Positions 10,334-18,263 of a stretch of DNA of 30,441 nt are shown here, piece after piece. The number at the start of each line of letters is the position of its first letter. Position 1 is the first letter of the stretch. The notes below the pieces were generated by a model. That model saw only the letters and a program-made list of their open reading frames with translations, had not been told where the DNA came from and did not search any database. Source of the DNA: Streptomyces roseochromogenus subsp. oscitans DS 12.976 (GTDB lineage: Bacteria; Actinomycetota; Actinomycetes; Streptomycetales; Streptomycetaceae); contig NZ_CM002285.1 of assembly GCF_000497445.1 (NCBI RefSeq), positions 2,665,446 to 2,695,886 on the forward strand, given 5' to 3'. A program made the translations under genes and the position numbers.

Positions 10334-11752
10334 TCAGCCCATCTCCTCCAGTGCCTTGCCCTTCGTCTCCTTGACGAACTTCAGGACGAACGGGATGGAG
10401 AGCGCGGCGAAGACCGTGTAGATGACGTACGTACCGGAGAGGTTCCAGTCGGCCAGCGACGGGAAGCTCGCGGTGATGGCCCAGTTGGCGATCCACTGCG
10501 CGGAGGCGGCCACACCCAGGGCGGCGGCGCGGATCTTGTTCGGGAACATCTCACCGAGGAAGACCCAGACCACCACGCCCCACGACAGGGCGAAGAAGAG
10601 GACGAACACGTGGGCGGCGATCAGGGCGACCCAGCCCTGAGTCGTCGGGAGCTTGCCGTCGACCAGGTGGGAGCTGAACGCCCAGGCCTCCAGCGCGAGG
10701 CCGACCACCATGCCGACCGAGCCGATGAGGGCGAGCGGCTTGCGGCCGACGCGGTCCACGAAGATCATCGCGACCACGGTGCCGATGATGTTGATGATCG
10801 ACGTCGTGAAGGAGTAGAAGAACGAGTCCGTCGGGTCGACGCCGACCGACTGCCAGAGGGTGGAGGAGTAGTAGAACGCGACGTTGATGCCGACGAACTG
10901 CTGGAAGACCGACAGGCCGATACCGATCCAGACGATCGGCTTGAAGAAGAAGCCGCCGCCGAGCAGGTCCTTGAAGGTGGACTTGTGCTCGCTCTTCATC
11001 GCGTGCTCGATCTCGGCGACGCGGGCGTCCAGGTCGGTGCCCTGGCCCTCGACCTCGGCGAGGATCTCCTTGGCCCGCTCACGCTTGCCGACGGAGAGCA
11101 GGAAGCGGGGGGACTCGGGGATCGCGAAGGAGAGCAGGCCGTAGAGGACTGCCGGGACGACCATGACGCCGAGCATGACCTGCCAGGCCTCCAGGCCCAT
11201 CAGGTGGCCGCGCTGGTTGCCGCCGGCGGCGTTCAGCAGGCCCCAGTTGACCAGCTGGGAGATGGCGATTCCGACGACGATCGCGGCCTGCTGGAAGGAG
11301 CCGAGCCGGCCGCGGTAGGCGGGCGGGGCGACCTCGGCGATGTAGGCCGGGCCGATGACGGAGGCCATGCCGATGGCGAAGCCGCCGACGACGCGCCAGA
11401 GGGCGAAGTCCCACAGCGAGAAGGGCAGCGCCGAGCCGATGGCGCTCACCGTGAACAGGACGGCGGCGATCTGCATGACACGGATGCGGCCGATCCGGTC
11501 GGCTATGCGGCCGGCGTAGGCGGCGCCGACGGCACACCCGATCAGGGCGATCGCGATGACCTGGGCGAGGGCGGCGGAGCCGATGTCGTAGCGGCTGCGG
11601 ATGGCCTCGACGGCGCCGTTGATCACGGAGCTGTCATAGCCGAAGAGGAAGCCGCCCATCGCGGCCGCCGCCGCGATGAAGATGACATGCCCGAGATGCT
11701 CGGGCTGAGCCGTCCTGGCTCCTGTCTTGGGTGCCTGCGCTGTGCTGGTCAC
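10334..11752 (-). CDS. glcP: GlcP-type glucose permease (MFS sugar porter)
   Basis: This is a 472-aa major-facilitator protein of the sugar-porter family, a proton symporter for glucose in streptomycetes, where glucose uptake is by GlcP and not by a PTS. Family signatures are GGFLFGYDSSVINGAV in helix 1, GRIADRIGRIR at 81-91, PESPRFLLSVGK in the central loop, QQFVGINVAFYYSS in helix 7, VDRVGRKPLAL, and a C-terminal KETKGKALEE. Position directly after smc matches S. coelicolor glcP (SCO5578), and much of the sequence reads like that protein, so the symbol is justified though still inferred. GTG 11750-11752 is chosen for its ribosome site GAGGAG 6 nt upstream. The readable promoter and LacI-type operator upstream suggest carbon-source control. 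Confidence 0.88.
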   Translation of the reverse strand: MTSTAQAPKTGARTAQPEHLGHVIFIAAAAAMGGFLFGYDSSVINGAVEAIRSRYDIGSAALAQVIAIALIGCAVGAAYAGRIADRIGRIRVMQIAAVLFTVSAIGSALPFSLWDFALWRVVGGFAIGMASVIGPAYIAEVAPPAYRGRLGSFQQAAIVVGIAISQLVNWGLLNAAGGNQRGHLMGLEAWQVMLGVMVVPAVLYGLLSFAIPESPRFLLSVGKRERAKEILAEVEGQGTDLDARVAEIEHAMKSEHKSTFKDLLGGGFFFKPIVWIGIGLSVFQQFVGINVAFYYSSTLWQSVGVDPTDSFFYSFTTSIINIIGTVVAMIFVDRVGRKPLALIGSVGMVVGLALEAWAFSSHLVDGKLPTTQGWVALIAAHVFVLFFALSWGVVVWVFLGEMFPNKIRAAALGVAASAQWIANWAITASFPSLADWNLSGTYVIYTVFAALSIPFVLKFVKETKGKALEEMG

Positions 11753-11826
11753 GTGAACTCCTCGGGCCCCCGGCAACGCTGCCGGAGTGGGGGTCGGCCC
11801 CTTACGGGTGAGACCTGAAGGTAAAA

Positions 11827-11836
11827 GCAACGTTGC
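11827..11836. promoter_or_regulatory. LacI-family-type operator at the glcP start site
   Basis: GCAACGTTGC is a perfect 10-bp palindrome with the central CG typical of LacI/GalR operators. It lies 2-12 bp downstream of the predicted -10, so a bound repressor would block initiation. A weaker relative, GCAACGCTGC, lies at 11773-11782 within a small hairpin in the leader. No LacI-family gene is in the window. Confidence 0.5.
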
Positions 11837-11838
11837 AG

Positions 11839-11866
11839 AGACTATGCCTTCAAGTTTCGAAGTCAA
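11839..11866 (-). promoter_or_regulatory. glcP promoter
   Basis: On the minus strand TTGACT (11861-11866) and TAGTCT (11839-11844) are separated by 16 bp. This resembles a sigma-HrdB-type promoter and points at glcP, whose start lies 87 bp beyond the -10. The surrounding DNA is more A+T-rich than the flanking genes. Confidence 0.6.
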
Positions 11867-11951
11867 TAGTTCAGCTGCTGTGAGCTTCTAGATATTCCAT
11901 GACCCCTTGCGTTCACCTTTCGAACACAAGCTGGAGTTGATCTTGAATCGG

Positions 11952-14900
11952 CTAGCGAAGCCGCTGAGAAATGACCTTGGACACGCCGTCACCCTGCATG
12001 GACACGCCGTAGAGCGCATCGGCGACCTCCATCGTGCGCTTCTGGTGCGTGATCACGATCAGCTGCGAGGCCTCCTGCAGCTCCTGCATGATGCGGATCA
12101 GCCGCTGGAGGTTGGTGTCGTCCAGGGCCGCCTCGACCTCGTCCATGACATAGAACGGGCTCGGCCGCGCCTTGAAGATCGACACCAGCAGCGCGACGGC
12201 CGTCAGCGAGCGTTCACCGCCCGACAGCAGGGAGAGCCGCTTGACCTTCTTGCCCGGCGGACGCGCCTCGACGTCCACTCCGGTGGTGAGCATGTTGTCG
12301 GGATCGGTCAGGACGAGGCGCCCCTCGCCGCCGGGGAAGAGCCGGCTGAAGACGCCCTCGAACTCGCGGGCCGTGTCCCGGTAGGCCTCGGTGAAGACCT
12401 GCTCCACGCGCTCGTCGACCTCCTTCACCACCTGAAGCAGGTCGGCGCGGGTCTTCTTCAGGTCCTCCAGCTGCTCGCTGAGGAACTTGTGCCGCTCCTC
12501 CAGTGCCGCGAACTCCTCCAGCGCCAGCGGGTTGACCTTGCCGAGCTGCTGGTACGCCCGCTCGGCGGCCTTGAGCCGGCGCTCCTGCTCGGCCCGGTGG
12601 TAGGGCCTCGGCTGGTTGCGCGGGTGCTCGGGATCCTCGGGCAGGAGCTCGCCCTCGGCCGGGGGTGAGGGCGGCACCGGCTGGTGCGGGCCGTACTCCG
12701 CCACGAGCCCCGCCGGCTCCACGCCCAGCTCCTCCAGTGCCTTGCTCTCCAGCTGCTCGATCCGCAGCCGCTTCTCGGCGCCGAGTACCTCGCCGCGGTG
12801 AACGGAGTCGGTGAGTTTGTCGAGCTCGGCCTTGAGGTCACGTCCTTGGCTGCGTGCGGTGGTCAACTCCTGTTCCCGCCGGGCCTTCGCGGCCTCGGCG
12901 GCGGAGCGTTCCTGCTCCGCGCGGGCGAGGGACACCTCGATGTGCGCGAGCAACTGCCGGGCGCCACAGGCGACGGCCTCGGCGACGGCCGCCTCGTGGC
13001 GCAGCCGGGCCCGGCGCTGCTCGGCACGCATGCGTGCCTCGCGCTCGGCGCGGGCGGCCCGGTCGAGCGAGTCGGCCCGTCCGGCCAGCCCCTTGACCCG
13101 CTCCTCGTGGGTACGGACCTGGAGCCGGGCCTCCATCTCGGTCTGCCGGGCGTTGGCGCCGTCGGCGGCGAGCCGGTCGCGTACCGAGGTGTCCGGCTCG
13201 TCCTCGACGGGCATCTCCTCGGCCACCGCCAGCCGTTCGGCCAGCTCCTCGGCCTCCTGTACGGCCTTGTCCAGCGCCTCCTGCGCACGTGCGGCGGCCG
13301 CGGCGGACCGCTCGGCCTCTCCGGCGGCGCCCCGCGCCTGTCCGGCGAGCCGGCCGAGCTGCTGGGCCACGGCCGACTTCTCCCGGTCGGCGGCCCGGCG
13401 GCGCTCTCCGAGTTCCTCCACCAGGGCGGCGGCCTGCCTGCGGCGTTCGGCCGCCGTGTGCTGTGCCTCGGCCAGGTCCGCACAGCGGACCGCCAGCTCT
13501 GCCAGCTCGGCCGCGGCCTCGTCCACGGAGGCCTGCACCTCCAGGAGGCTCGGCGCGCCGGCCGATCCGCCGTGCGCGAAGTGGGCGCCGAGGAGGTCGC
13601 CCTCCGCGGTTACGGCGGTGAGTTCCGGGTGCGCGTAGACGAGGTCCTCGGCGTCCTCGAGGGTGTCTACGACGACGGTTCCTTGCAGGAGGGTGCGGAC
13701 GGAGGGCATGAGGTCGGCTGGGCCTCGGACCAGGTCTGCGGCCCAGCGCCCACCGAGGGATGCCGCGGTGGGCAGTTCGGCGGCTGCGGGTTCGTCGTGG
13801 CTTGTCACGCAGTTCCCCGCGCCCCTTTGGGGCGTTGCCCCCGGCGTCGGCTCCATAGCCCCTGCCAGCAACAGTGCCGCGCGGCCTCCGTCCTGTTTGC
13901 GAAGCATGCGGATCGCCTCAGCCGCCGCTGCCGGGGTCGTCACGGCGATGGCGTCCGCCGCCGCGCCGAAAGCGGCGGCCAGCGGGAGCTCGTAGCCCGG
14001 GGTGACCGTCAGGAGTTCCGCCGCCGGGCCGAGGACTCCCGTGAGCCGGTCCCGGGCTCCCAGCAGTATCCCGGTGCCGTCCTTTCGTCTGAGGCCCAGG
14101 GCCAGCGCCTCGTGGCGGGCCTGGGTGGCGGCGCGGCTGCGTTCGGCCGCGGTGGCCGCCTCTCGGGCCGCGCTCAGGGCCGCTTCCGCATCCGCCAGCC
14201 GGCGCTTGGCCGCATCGTGCCGCTCGGCCAGGTCCGCGTCGTCCGCGTCGAGGCCGTCGACCTCGGCCTTGAGCGTCTCGTACTCCTCCTGGGCCCGGGT
14301 GGCGCGCTCCTGTGCCTCGTCGCGGGCCGTGGCCAGGCGGTCGATCTCGGCCTGGGCGGAGGCGGCTCGCGAGCGGGCCGCGTTGACCTGGCCGTTCAGC
14401 CGGGCCAGGCCCTCACGGCGGTCGGCGATGGCGCGGGCGACGTCCTTGAGGCGGCGCTCCTCGACGGCCAGCTCCCGCTCCAGTTCGGCGCGGTGGGCGA
14501 CGGTGTCGTCGAGGGCGCGCTCGGCCGCCTCCAGGGCCGCCTCCAGCTCGGCCTCCTGTTCGCGGATGCGGGCGGCCTCGCGCTCCAGGTCCTCGGGGTC
14601 GCGGCCCCGGCGTTCGTCAGGGGGTGCGGACGTCGCGCTCTTGACGCGCGCGTCGGCCAGCGAGATCGTGCCGCGGACGCGTTCGGCCAGCTGGGACAGC
14701 TCGTACCAGGTCTGCTGGGCGCGCTGCAGGCGGGGCGTGAGCTGTCGTACCTCGTCCTCCAGCAGGGCCTCGCGCTGGAGTGCCTTCTTCAGCTCCTGCT
14801 CGGCGGCTTCCTTGCGTTCCTTGAGGGCGGCCTCGTCGGCGATCTCGGTCTGCAGCGCCTGGCGCAGTCGTACGAGGTCGTCGGCGAGGAGGCGGAGCCG

Positions 14901-15575
14901 GGCGTCGCGCAGGTCGGCCTGGATGACGGCGGCCCTGCGGGCGACGGCGGCCTGTCGGCCCAGGGGCTTGAGCTGGCGCCGTAGCTCGTCCGTCAGGTCC
15001 TGCACGCGCGCGAGGTTCGCCTGCATCGCGTCCAGCTTGCGGAGGGCCTTCTCCTTGCGCTTGCGGTGCTTCAGCACACCAGCGGCCTCTTCGATGAAGG
15101 CCCTGCGGCCCATCGGATCCGCGTGCAGGACGGAGTCGAGCTGGCCCTGGCCGACGATGACGTGCATCTCGCGGCCGATACCTGAGTCGCTCAACAGCTC
15201 CTGGATGTCCAGCAGGCGACAGGTGTCGCCGTTGATCTGGTACTCGCTGCCGCCGTTGCGGAACATGATCCGCGTGATGGTGACCTCGGCGTACTCGATG
15301 GGCAGCGCCCCGTCGGAGTTGTCGATGGTCAGGGACACCTCGGCGCGGCCCAGCGGGGGGCGGCCGGTGGTGCCGGCGAAGATGACGTCCTCCATCTTGC
15401 CGCCGCGCAGGGATTTGGCGCCCTGTTCGCCCATGACCCAGCTGAGCGCGTCCACGACATTGGACTTGCCCGAGCCGTTCGGTCCGACGACACACGTGAT
15501 GCCCGGTTCGAACCGGAGCGTGGTCGCGGAGGCGAACGACTTGAATCCGCGGAGGGTCAGGGCCTTGAGGTGCAC
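11952..15575 (-). CDS. smc: SMC, chromosome condensation/segregation ATPase
   Basis: SMC dimers with ScpA/ScpB entrap and compact chromosomal DNA, which in Streptomyces matters for chromosome partition into spores. The 1207-aa protein has the Walker A motif GPNGSGKS at 31-38. Two long coiled coils (about 170-490 and 670-1000) flank a hinge at about 500-670. The ABC signature SGGE is at 1118-1121, and Walker B is FYVMDE at 1141-1146. The hinge contains an unusual segment (about residues 580-598) whose DNA matches a dispersed Streptomyces repeat, in frame and without a stop. That would help explain a length slightly above the ~1190 aa I remember for relatives. The start is GTG 15573-15575 (VHLKALTLRGFKSFAS). 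No ribosome site is clear, and a TAGAGT hexamer 8 nt upstream allows a leaderless start. glcP follows on the same strand after 199 bp. Confidence 0.97.
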   Translation of the reverse strand: MHLKALTLRGFKSFASATTLRFEPGITCVVGPNGSGKSNVVDALSWVMGEQGAKSLRGGKMEDVIFAGTTGRPPLGRAEVSLTIDNSDGALPIEYAEVTITRIMFRNGGSEYQINGDTCRLLDIQELLSDSGIGREMHVIVGQGQLDSVLHADPMGRRAFIEEAAGVLKHRKRKEKALRKLDAMQANLARVQDLTDELRRQLKPLGRQAAVARRAAVIQADLRDARLRLLADDLVRLRQALQTEIADEAALKERKEAAEQELKKALQREALLEDEVRQLTPRLQRAQQTWYELSQLAERVRGTISLADARVKSATSAPPDERRGRDPEDLEREAARIREQEAELEAALEAAERALDDTVAHRAELERELAVEERRLKDVARAIADRREGLARLNGQVNAARSRAASAQAEIDRLATARDEAQERATRAQEEYETLKAEVDGLDADDADLAERHDAAKRRLADAEAALSAAREAATAAERSRAATQARHEALALGLRRKDGTGILLGARDRLTGVLGPAAELLTVTPGYELPLAAAFGAAADAIAVTTPAAAAEAIRMLRKQDGGRAALLLAGAMEPTPGATPQRGAGNCVTSHDEPAAAELPTAASLGGRWAADLVRGPADLMPSVRTLLQGTVVVDTLEDAEDLVYAHPELTAVTAEGDLLGAHFAHGGSAGAPSLLEVQASVDEAAAELAELAVRCADLAEAQHTAAERRRQAAALVEELGERRRAADREKSAVAQQLGRLAGQARGAAGEAERSAAAAARAQEALDKAVQEAEELAERLAVAEEMPVEDEPDTSVRDRLAADGANARQTEMEARLQVRTHEERVKGLAGRADSLDRAARAEREARMRAEQRRARLRHEAAVAEAVACGARQLLAHIEVSLARAEQERSAAEAAKARREQELTTARSQGRDLKAELDKLTDSVHRGEVLGAEKRLRIEQLESKALEELGVEPAGLVAEYGPHQPVPPSPPAEGELLPEDPEHPRNQPRPYHRAEQERRLKAAERAYQQLGKVNPLALEEFAALEERHKFLSEQLEDLKKTRADLLQVVKEVDERVEQVFTEAYRDTAREFEGVFSRLFPGGEGRLVLTDPDNMLTTGVDVEARPPGKKVKRLSLLSGGERSLTAVALLVSIFKARPSPFYVMDEVEAALDDTNLQRLIRIMQELQEASQLIVITHQKRTMEVADALYGVSMQGDGVSKVISQRLR
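13782..13838. repeat. Dispersed Streptomyces repeat lying inside the smc hinge coding sequence
   Basis: The stretch runs from GGCTGCGGGTTCGTCGTGGC through CACGCAGTTCCCCGCGCCCC to a small hairpin, CGCCCC-TTT-GGGGCG (13820-13834). It has the wording of a very common Streptomyces intergenic repeat. In the smc frame it encodes the peptide QRGAGNCVTSHDEPAAA. A related copy between rsmD and recG shares 17 of 21 bases at one end (GTTCRTYGTGGCTKGTCRCGC) and CCCCGCGCCCCT at the other. That it is a repeat is from memory of streptomycete sequences plus this in-window match. Confidence 0.7.
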
Positions 15576-15702
15576 GCCGCTGGACTCTACCGGGCGCCGC
15601 TATCTCACTCCATGAACCCTCGCAACCGCGCGGTTTCGCCAATGAACATGCAGGGCACACCGTACGTTAAAGAGGGTGAAAGGATGCGCGGGACATAGAA
15701 AG

Positions 15703-15724
15703 AAGGGACGCCGAAGCGTCCCTT
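15703..15724 (-). terminator. Intrinsic terminator after the 67-aa coiled-coil gene
   Basis: AAGGGACGC (15703-15711), the tetraloop CGAA and GCGTCCCTT (15716-15724) form a perfect 9-bp stem. In the minus direction it is followed by CTTCTTTCTATG, a pyrimidine/T-rich tail. It separates the small gene from smc. Two shorter stems just upstream, CGACCG/CGGTCG (15735-15751) and ATCAAC/GTTGAT (15756-15773), may belong to the same 3' end. Confidence 0.75.
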
Positions 15725-15819
15725 GCAACTCTGACGACCGGGTTTCGGTCGCCCGATCAACTGAGCGGTTGATTCGGCAGCCCGATCGCTGCGACTGCTG
15801 TCGTGGAGCGATGCAGTGA

Positions 15820-16023
15820 TCAGGTGAGCGCAGGCTCCGCCTGGTGTGCGTCGATGCTCTCCATGATCCTGTCCTGAGAGGCGGCAGCCGTCAGCGCGTC
15901 GTTCTCCGCCTGGATCCGTACGAGCTCGGATTCAAGGTCCTGGACACGCTGCTGGAGCCGTCGCATCTCGGCGAGGAGTCGAGGGTCGGAGCCGCCGACG
16001 TAACCGAGAAGCGCCTTTGCCAT
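15820..16023 (-). CDS. Small conserved coiled-coil protein (67 aa)
   Basis: The product begins MAKALLGYVGGSDPRLLAEM and continues as one heptad-rich helix, RRLQQRVQDLESELVRIQAE, ending in a polar tail DAHQAEPALT. The MAKALLG opening followed by a Leu-zipper-like helix is familiar from small actinobacterial proteins of unknown function. It has no membrane segment or signal peptide. The ATG at 16021-16023 has GGAGGA 8 nt upstream; the open frame extends further but without a ribosome site. It stands alone between a 382-bp leader and an intrinsic terminator, upstream of smc on the same strand. I infer a dimeric or helical-bundle partner protein; I do not assign a function. Confidence 0.82.
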   Translation of the reverse strand: MAKALLGYVGGSDPRLLAEMRRLQQRVQDLESELVRIQAENDALTAAASQDRIMESIDAHQAEPALT

Positions 16024-16405
16024 GATGGATGGTCCTCCACACTGAGTGACCGACCGATGCGGTGTGGGTCGTGAGGGATTCGCACCCGCGGTGCTTGGCA
16101 CATCCGGGTGTTGCTCTGCTGTTGCTCCATGCCAAACAGCTAAGGTGCGCGGGGCTTTCAGCGTCTCACCAAAAAGTTTGACGGTCAACACGATCACGCC
16201 CTGTATTGGCGGGCAAACCGGGGCGCGCGGCCGGAAAAGTGGCGGCGCTGCGAGTCATCCGGGGCCCTCAGGGCGTGACGATCAGCTGTACCAGCGGAGC
16301 CTGCCACGCCGGGCCGTTCTTGGCAACCACCAGGTCGTTTCTGCTTCATGCAGGTGCCTCCGGCAACTTGCCGCGGGCCGGCCTGCGCGGCTTTACAGAA
16401 CGGGG
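16024..16405. other. 382-bp intergenic leader between acylphosphatase and the 67-aa gene
   Basis: No convincing gene is seen. The acylphosphatase-proximal end has a GC hairpin, GCCGCG (16370-16375) with CGCGGC (16386-16391), a possible terminator. The middle has short open frames with poor codon bias. An 11-bp palindrome TTGAC-G-GTCAA lies at 16178-16188, about 155 bp from the small gene, next to an A-run (16171-16175) and could be an operator. The remainder would be a long 5' leader for the small gene if transcription starts near that palindrome. Confidence 0.5.
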
Positions 16406-16687
16406 TCAGCGGATGGCGAAGCCGTCGTAGCCGCCGCGGGGTGTGTCCCAGATCTCGGTGACTCCGTCCACATGTCCGGGCGTGTCGTCGCCCTGGAGCC
16501 AGTCCAGGAACTCCTCGCAGCCCTCGCGCGACCCCTCGGCGACCACCTGGACGCGACCGTCGGCCAAATTGAGAGCAAAACCACTCAGGCCGCCGATCTC
16601 CAGTGCCTTCGCACGCGTGAACCAGCGAAAACCCACACCTTGCACGCGTCCACGCACCCAGGCGACCAGTCGTACATCCTCGCTCAT
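16406..16687 (-). CDS. acyP: Acylphosphatase
   Basis: This small cytosolic enzyme hydrolyses acyl-phosphate bonds, for example in acetyl phosphate or carbamoyl phosphate. The 93-aa length is standard. The phosphate-binding loop is GRVQGVGFR with catalytic Arg21. The catalytic Asn is Asn40 in the strand [11 protein letters not shown], with one more residue between the two than I count in typical bacterial members. The C-terminal GGYDGFAIR is also usual. ATG 16685-16687 is the natural start. The gene is transcribed toward smc and followed by a GC hairpin. Position upstream of smc is shared with other streptomycetes. Confidence 0.95.
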   Translation of the reverse strand: MSEDVRLVAWVRGRVQGVGFRWFTRAKALEIGGLSGFALNLADGRVQVVAEGSREGCEEFLDWLQGDDTPGHVDGVTEIWDTPRGGYDGFAIR

Positions 16688-16779
16688 GGGTGCAACCTAA
16701 CGGGCCGATGTCGCTCAGGACACATCGTCCCGCAGCGGCATGGGGTACCGTCCGCACCCAATGCATCTCATATGAAACT

Positions 16780-16793
16780 CACTCGATCGAGTG
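16780..16793. promoter_or_regulatory. Perfect palindrome upstream of the CAP-domain gene
   Basis: CACTCGATCGAGTG is a 14-bp uninterrupted palindrome 76 bp before the CAP-domain ATG and 93 bp from the acylphosphatase start, immediately preceded by CATATGAAACT. It could be an operator for either divergent gene. No known regulator is assigned. Confidence 0.45.
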
Positions 16794-16868
16794 GGCCTGG
16801 TTGGCCAGAGGGAGTCACTCGCCGCGCAGGCGCCGGTCGACCGCGAGGACGAGGAAGAGGGCAAGGAC

Positions 16869-18260
16869 ATGGGACGCCACCGACGCTCCGCCGCCGGCCG
16901 CGCCGCCAGAGGCCGCGCCACGGGGGTCATACGCACGCAGCGCTCCGCCAACGGAAGCGGCGACCCGCAGCACTCGTACGCGGCTGAGCTGCCGCCCGCA
17001 CAGCACTCGTATGCGCGCGAGCTGCCCCCCGGACAGGACGCGTACCGGCGTGAGCTGCCTCCTGGGCAGGACGCAGACCCGTACCGGCGTGAGCTGCCCC
17101 CCGGGCAGGACTTCTATGCGTACCCGCGACAGCTGCCACCAGGGCAGGACCTCTACGCGTACCCGCGCGAGCTGCCCCCCGGGCTGGACGCGTACCCGCG
17201 TGTGCCGGCCCCCAGGCAGGACCCGTACGGCGGTGGCCGGGCGCCCAGGGGCATCGCGCCGTATCTGAACCCGGATGTCTACCCCGAGTCGACGGGTCTG
17301 CAGCCGTTGGCCTATGCCCATGCGACCGCCAAGGCCCACGCCTATCTGTTCGCGGCCGAGGACGAGGTCCGGGCCGGCTTCGGGGGCGGCCCGGGCGGCC
17401 CCGGTGGCGGCGGCTTCCCGCCGGACGGCGACCCCTCCCGCGGCCGCCGGCGCCGGAGGAAGGGCTCGAAGCCGGTGCGCACGAGCCTGATCGGGGTGTC
17501 CGCCGCCTTCGCCCTCGGTACCGCGGCGGTGGCCTCGGGTGTGGTGCCGGGTCTGCAGAACTACAGGCTCGGCGACACGCACACCACCAGCGACACGGTG
17601 CGGGCGGTGGACACACCGAGCAACACGGCCGTCGAGCAGGGCGGCACCTCGGGCAGCGCCGGCAGCCAGGAGGGCGGCGTCGGCACCAGCCAGGACACCG
17701 CGATCCCGCAGTCCCCGAGCCCGTCCGCCCCCGCTTCGCAGACGGGGTCGGCCTCCCCCGCGCCCACCCCGTCGAAGACGGCGGCCGACAAGCCGACGCC
17801 GTCCGGCAAGGCGCAGAGCACCCCGTCGCGTACGACGAGCGCGGCGCCCAAGGCGCGTTCCGCACCGATGGCGGTGTCGACGGCGAATGCCGTCGAGGCC
17901 GAGGTGCTCAAGCTCGTCAACCAGGAGCGGGCGAAGGTCGGGTGCACCCCGCTGGCCGCCAACCCCAAGCTGACCGAGCTGGCCGAGGCGTTCAGCGGCG
18001 ACATGGCCGCGCGGGGCTTCTTCGACCACACCGACCCGGACGGCAAGTCGCCCTGGGACCGGGCCGCGGTGGCCGGCATCACCAACCTCGGCGGCGAGAA
18101 CATAGCCCGCGGCCAGGCCGACGCGGCCGCCGTGATGCAGGCCTGGATGAACAGCCCCGGCCACAAGGCCAACATCCTCAACTGCGACTTCAAGACCCTC
18201 GGCGTCGGCGTCCACCTCGGCCCGGGCGGGCCCTGGTGGACACAGGACTTCGGCTACTGA
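16869..18260 (+). CDS. Membrane-anchored CAP/SCP-domain protein with RELPPGQD repeats
   Basis: This 463-aa protein is probably a type II membrane protein. Residues 1-203 should be cytoplasmic, and 40-110 hold six repeats of the form RELPPGQDxYxYPR. A Gly-rich patch and a basic stretch, RGRRRRRKGSK, come just before the membrane segment (about 204-228), giving an N-in, C-out orientation. A Ser/Thr/Pro/Ala-rich spacer (about 235-335) precedes the extracellular CAP domain (343-463), which is like YkwD. That domain shows LVNQERAKVGCTPL, FFDHTDPDGKSPWDR with His387, GGENIARG, SPGHKANIL with His432, and Cys359/Cys439 placed to pair. ATG 16869 is chosen for its GAGG/AAGG-rich upstream and the common MGRHRRSAAG opening. 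CAP proteins are variously protease-like or lipid-binding; the function here is unknown. The stop lies 3 bp from that of a convergent acetyltransferase gene. Confidence 0.87.
   Translation: MGRHRRSAAGRAARGRATGVIRTQRSANGSGDPQHSYAAELPPAQHSYARELPPGQDAYRRELPPGQDADPYRRELPPGQDFYAYPRQLPPGQDLYAYPRELPPGLDAYPRVPAPRQDPYGGGRAPRGIAPYLNPDVYPESTGLQPLAYAHATAKAHAYLFAAEDEVRAGFGGGPGGPGGGGFPPDGDPSRGRRRRRKGSKPVRTSLIGVSAAFALGTAAVASGVVPGLQNYRLGDTHTTSDTVRAVDTPSNTAVEQGGTSGSAGSQEGGVGTSQDTAIPQSPSPSAPASQTGSASPAPTPSKTAADKPTPSGKAQSTPSRTTSAAPKARSAPMAVSTANAVEAEVLKLVNQERAKVGCTPLAANPKLTELAEAFSGDMAARGFFDHTDPDGKSPWDRAAVAGITNLGGENIARGQADAAAVMQAWMNSPGHKANILNCDFKTLGVGVHLGPGGPWWTQDFGY
16986..17201 (+). repeat. In-frame tandem repeat in the CAP-domain gene
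   Basis: Six units start at 16986, 17019, 17052, 17091, 17130 and 17169. They are 33 or 39 bp long, so the frame is kept. Each begins GAGCTGCC or CAGCTGCC and encodes [EQ]LPPGQD followed by a Tyr-rich tail. Unit-length variation in six-base steps suggests slippage or unequal exchange. Confidence 0.85.
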
Positions 18261-18263
18261 CGC

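Noticed and set aside
12684..14984. A 766-codon open frame on the plus strand opposite smc
   Set aside because: It is a product of high-GC codon bias on the other strand; it has no recognisable domain, and smc is certain.
16066..16100. A T-loop-like string (GGGTGCGAATCCC on the minus strand) suggesting a tRNA or tmRNA 3' end
   Set aside because: No acceptor, D-arm or anticodon stem can be drawn around it, and only three base pairs support the loop.
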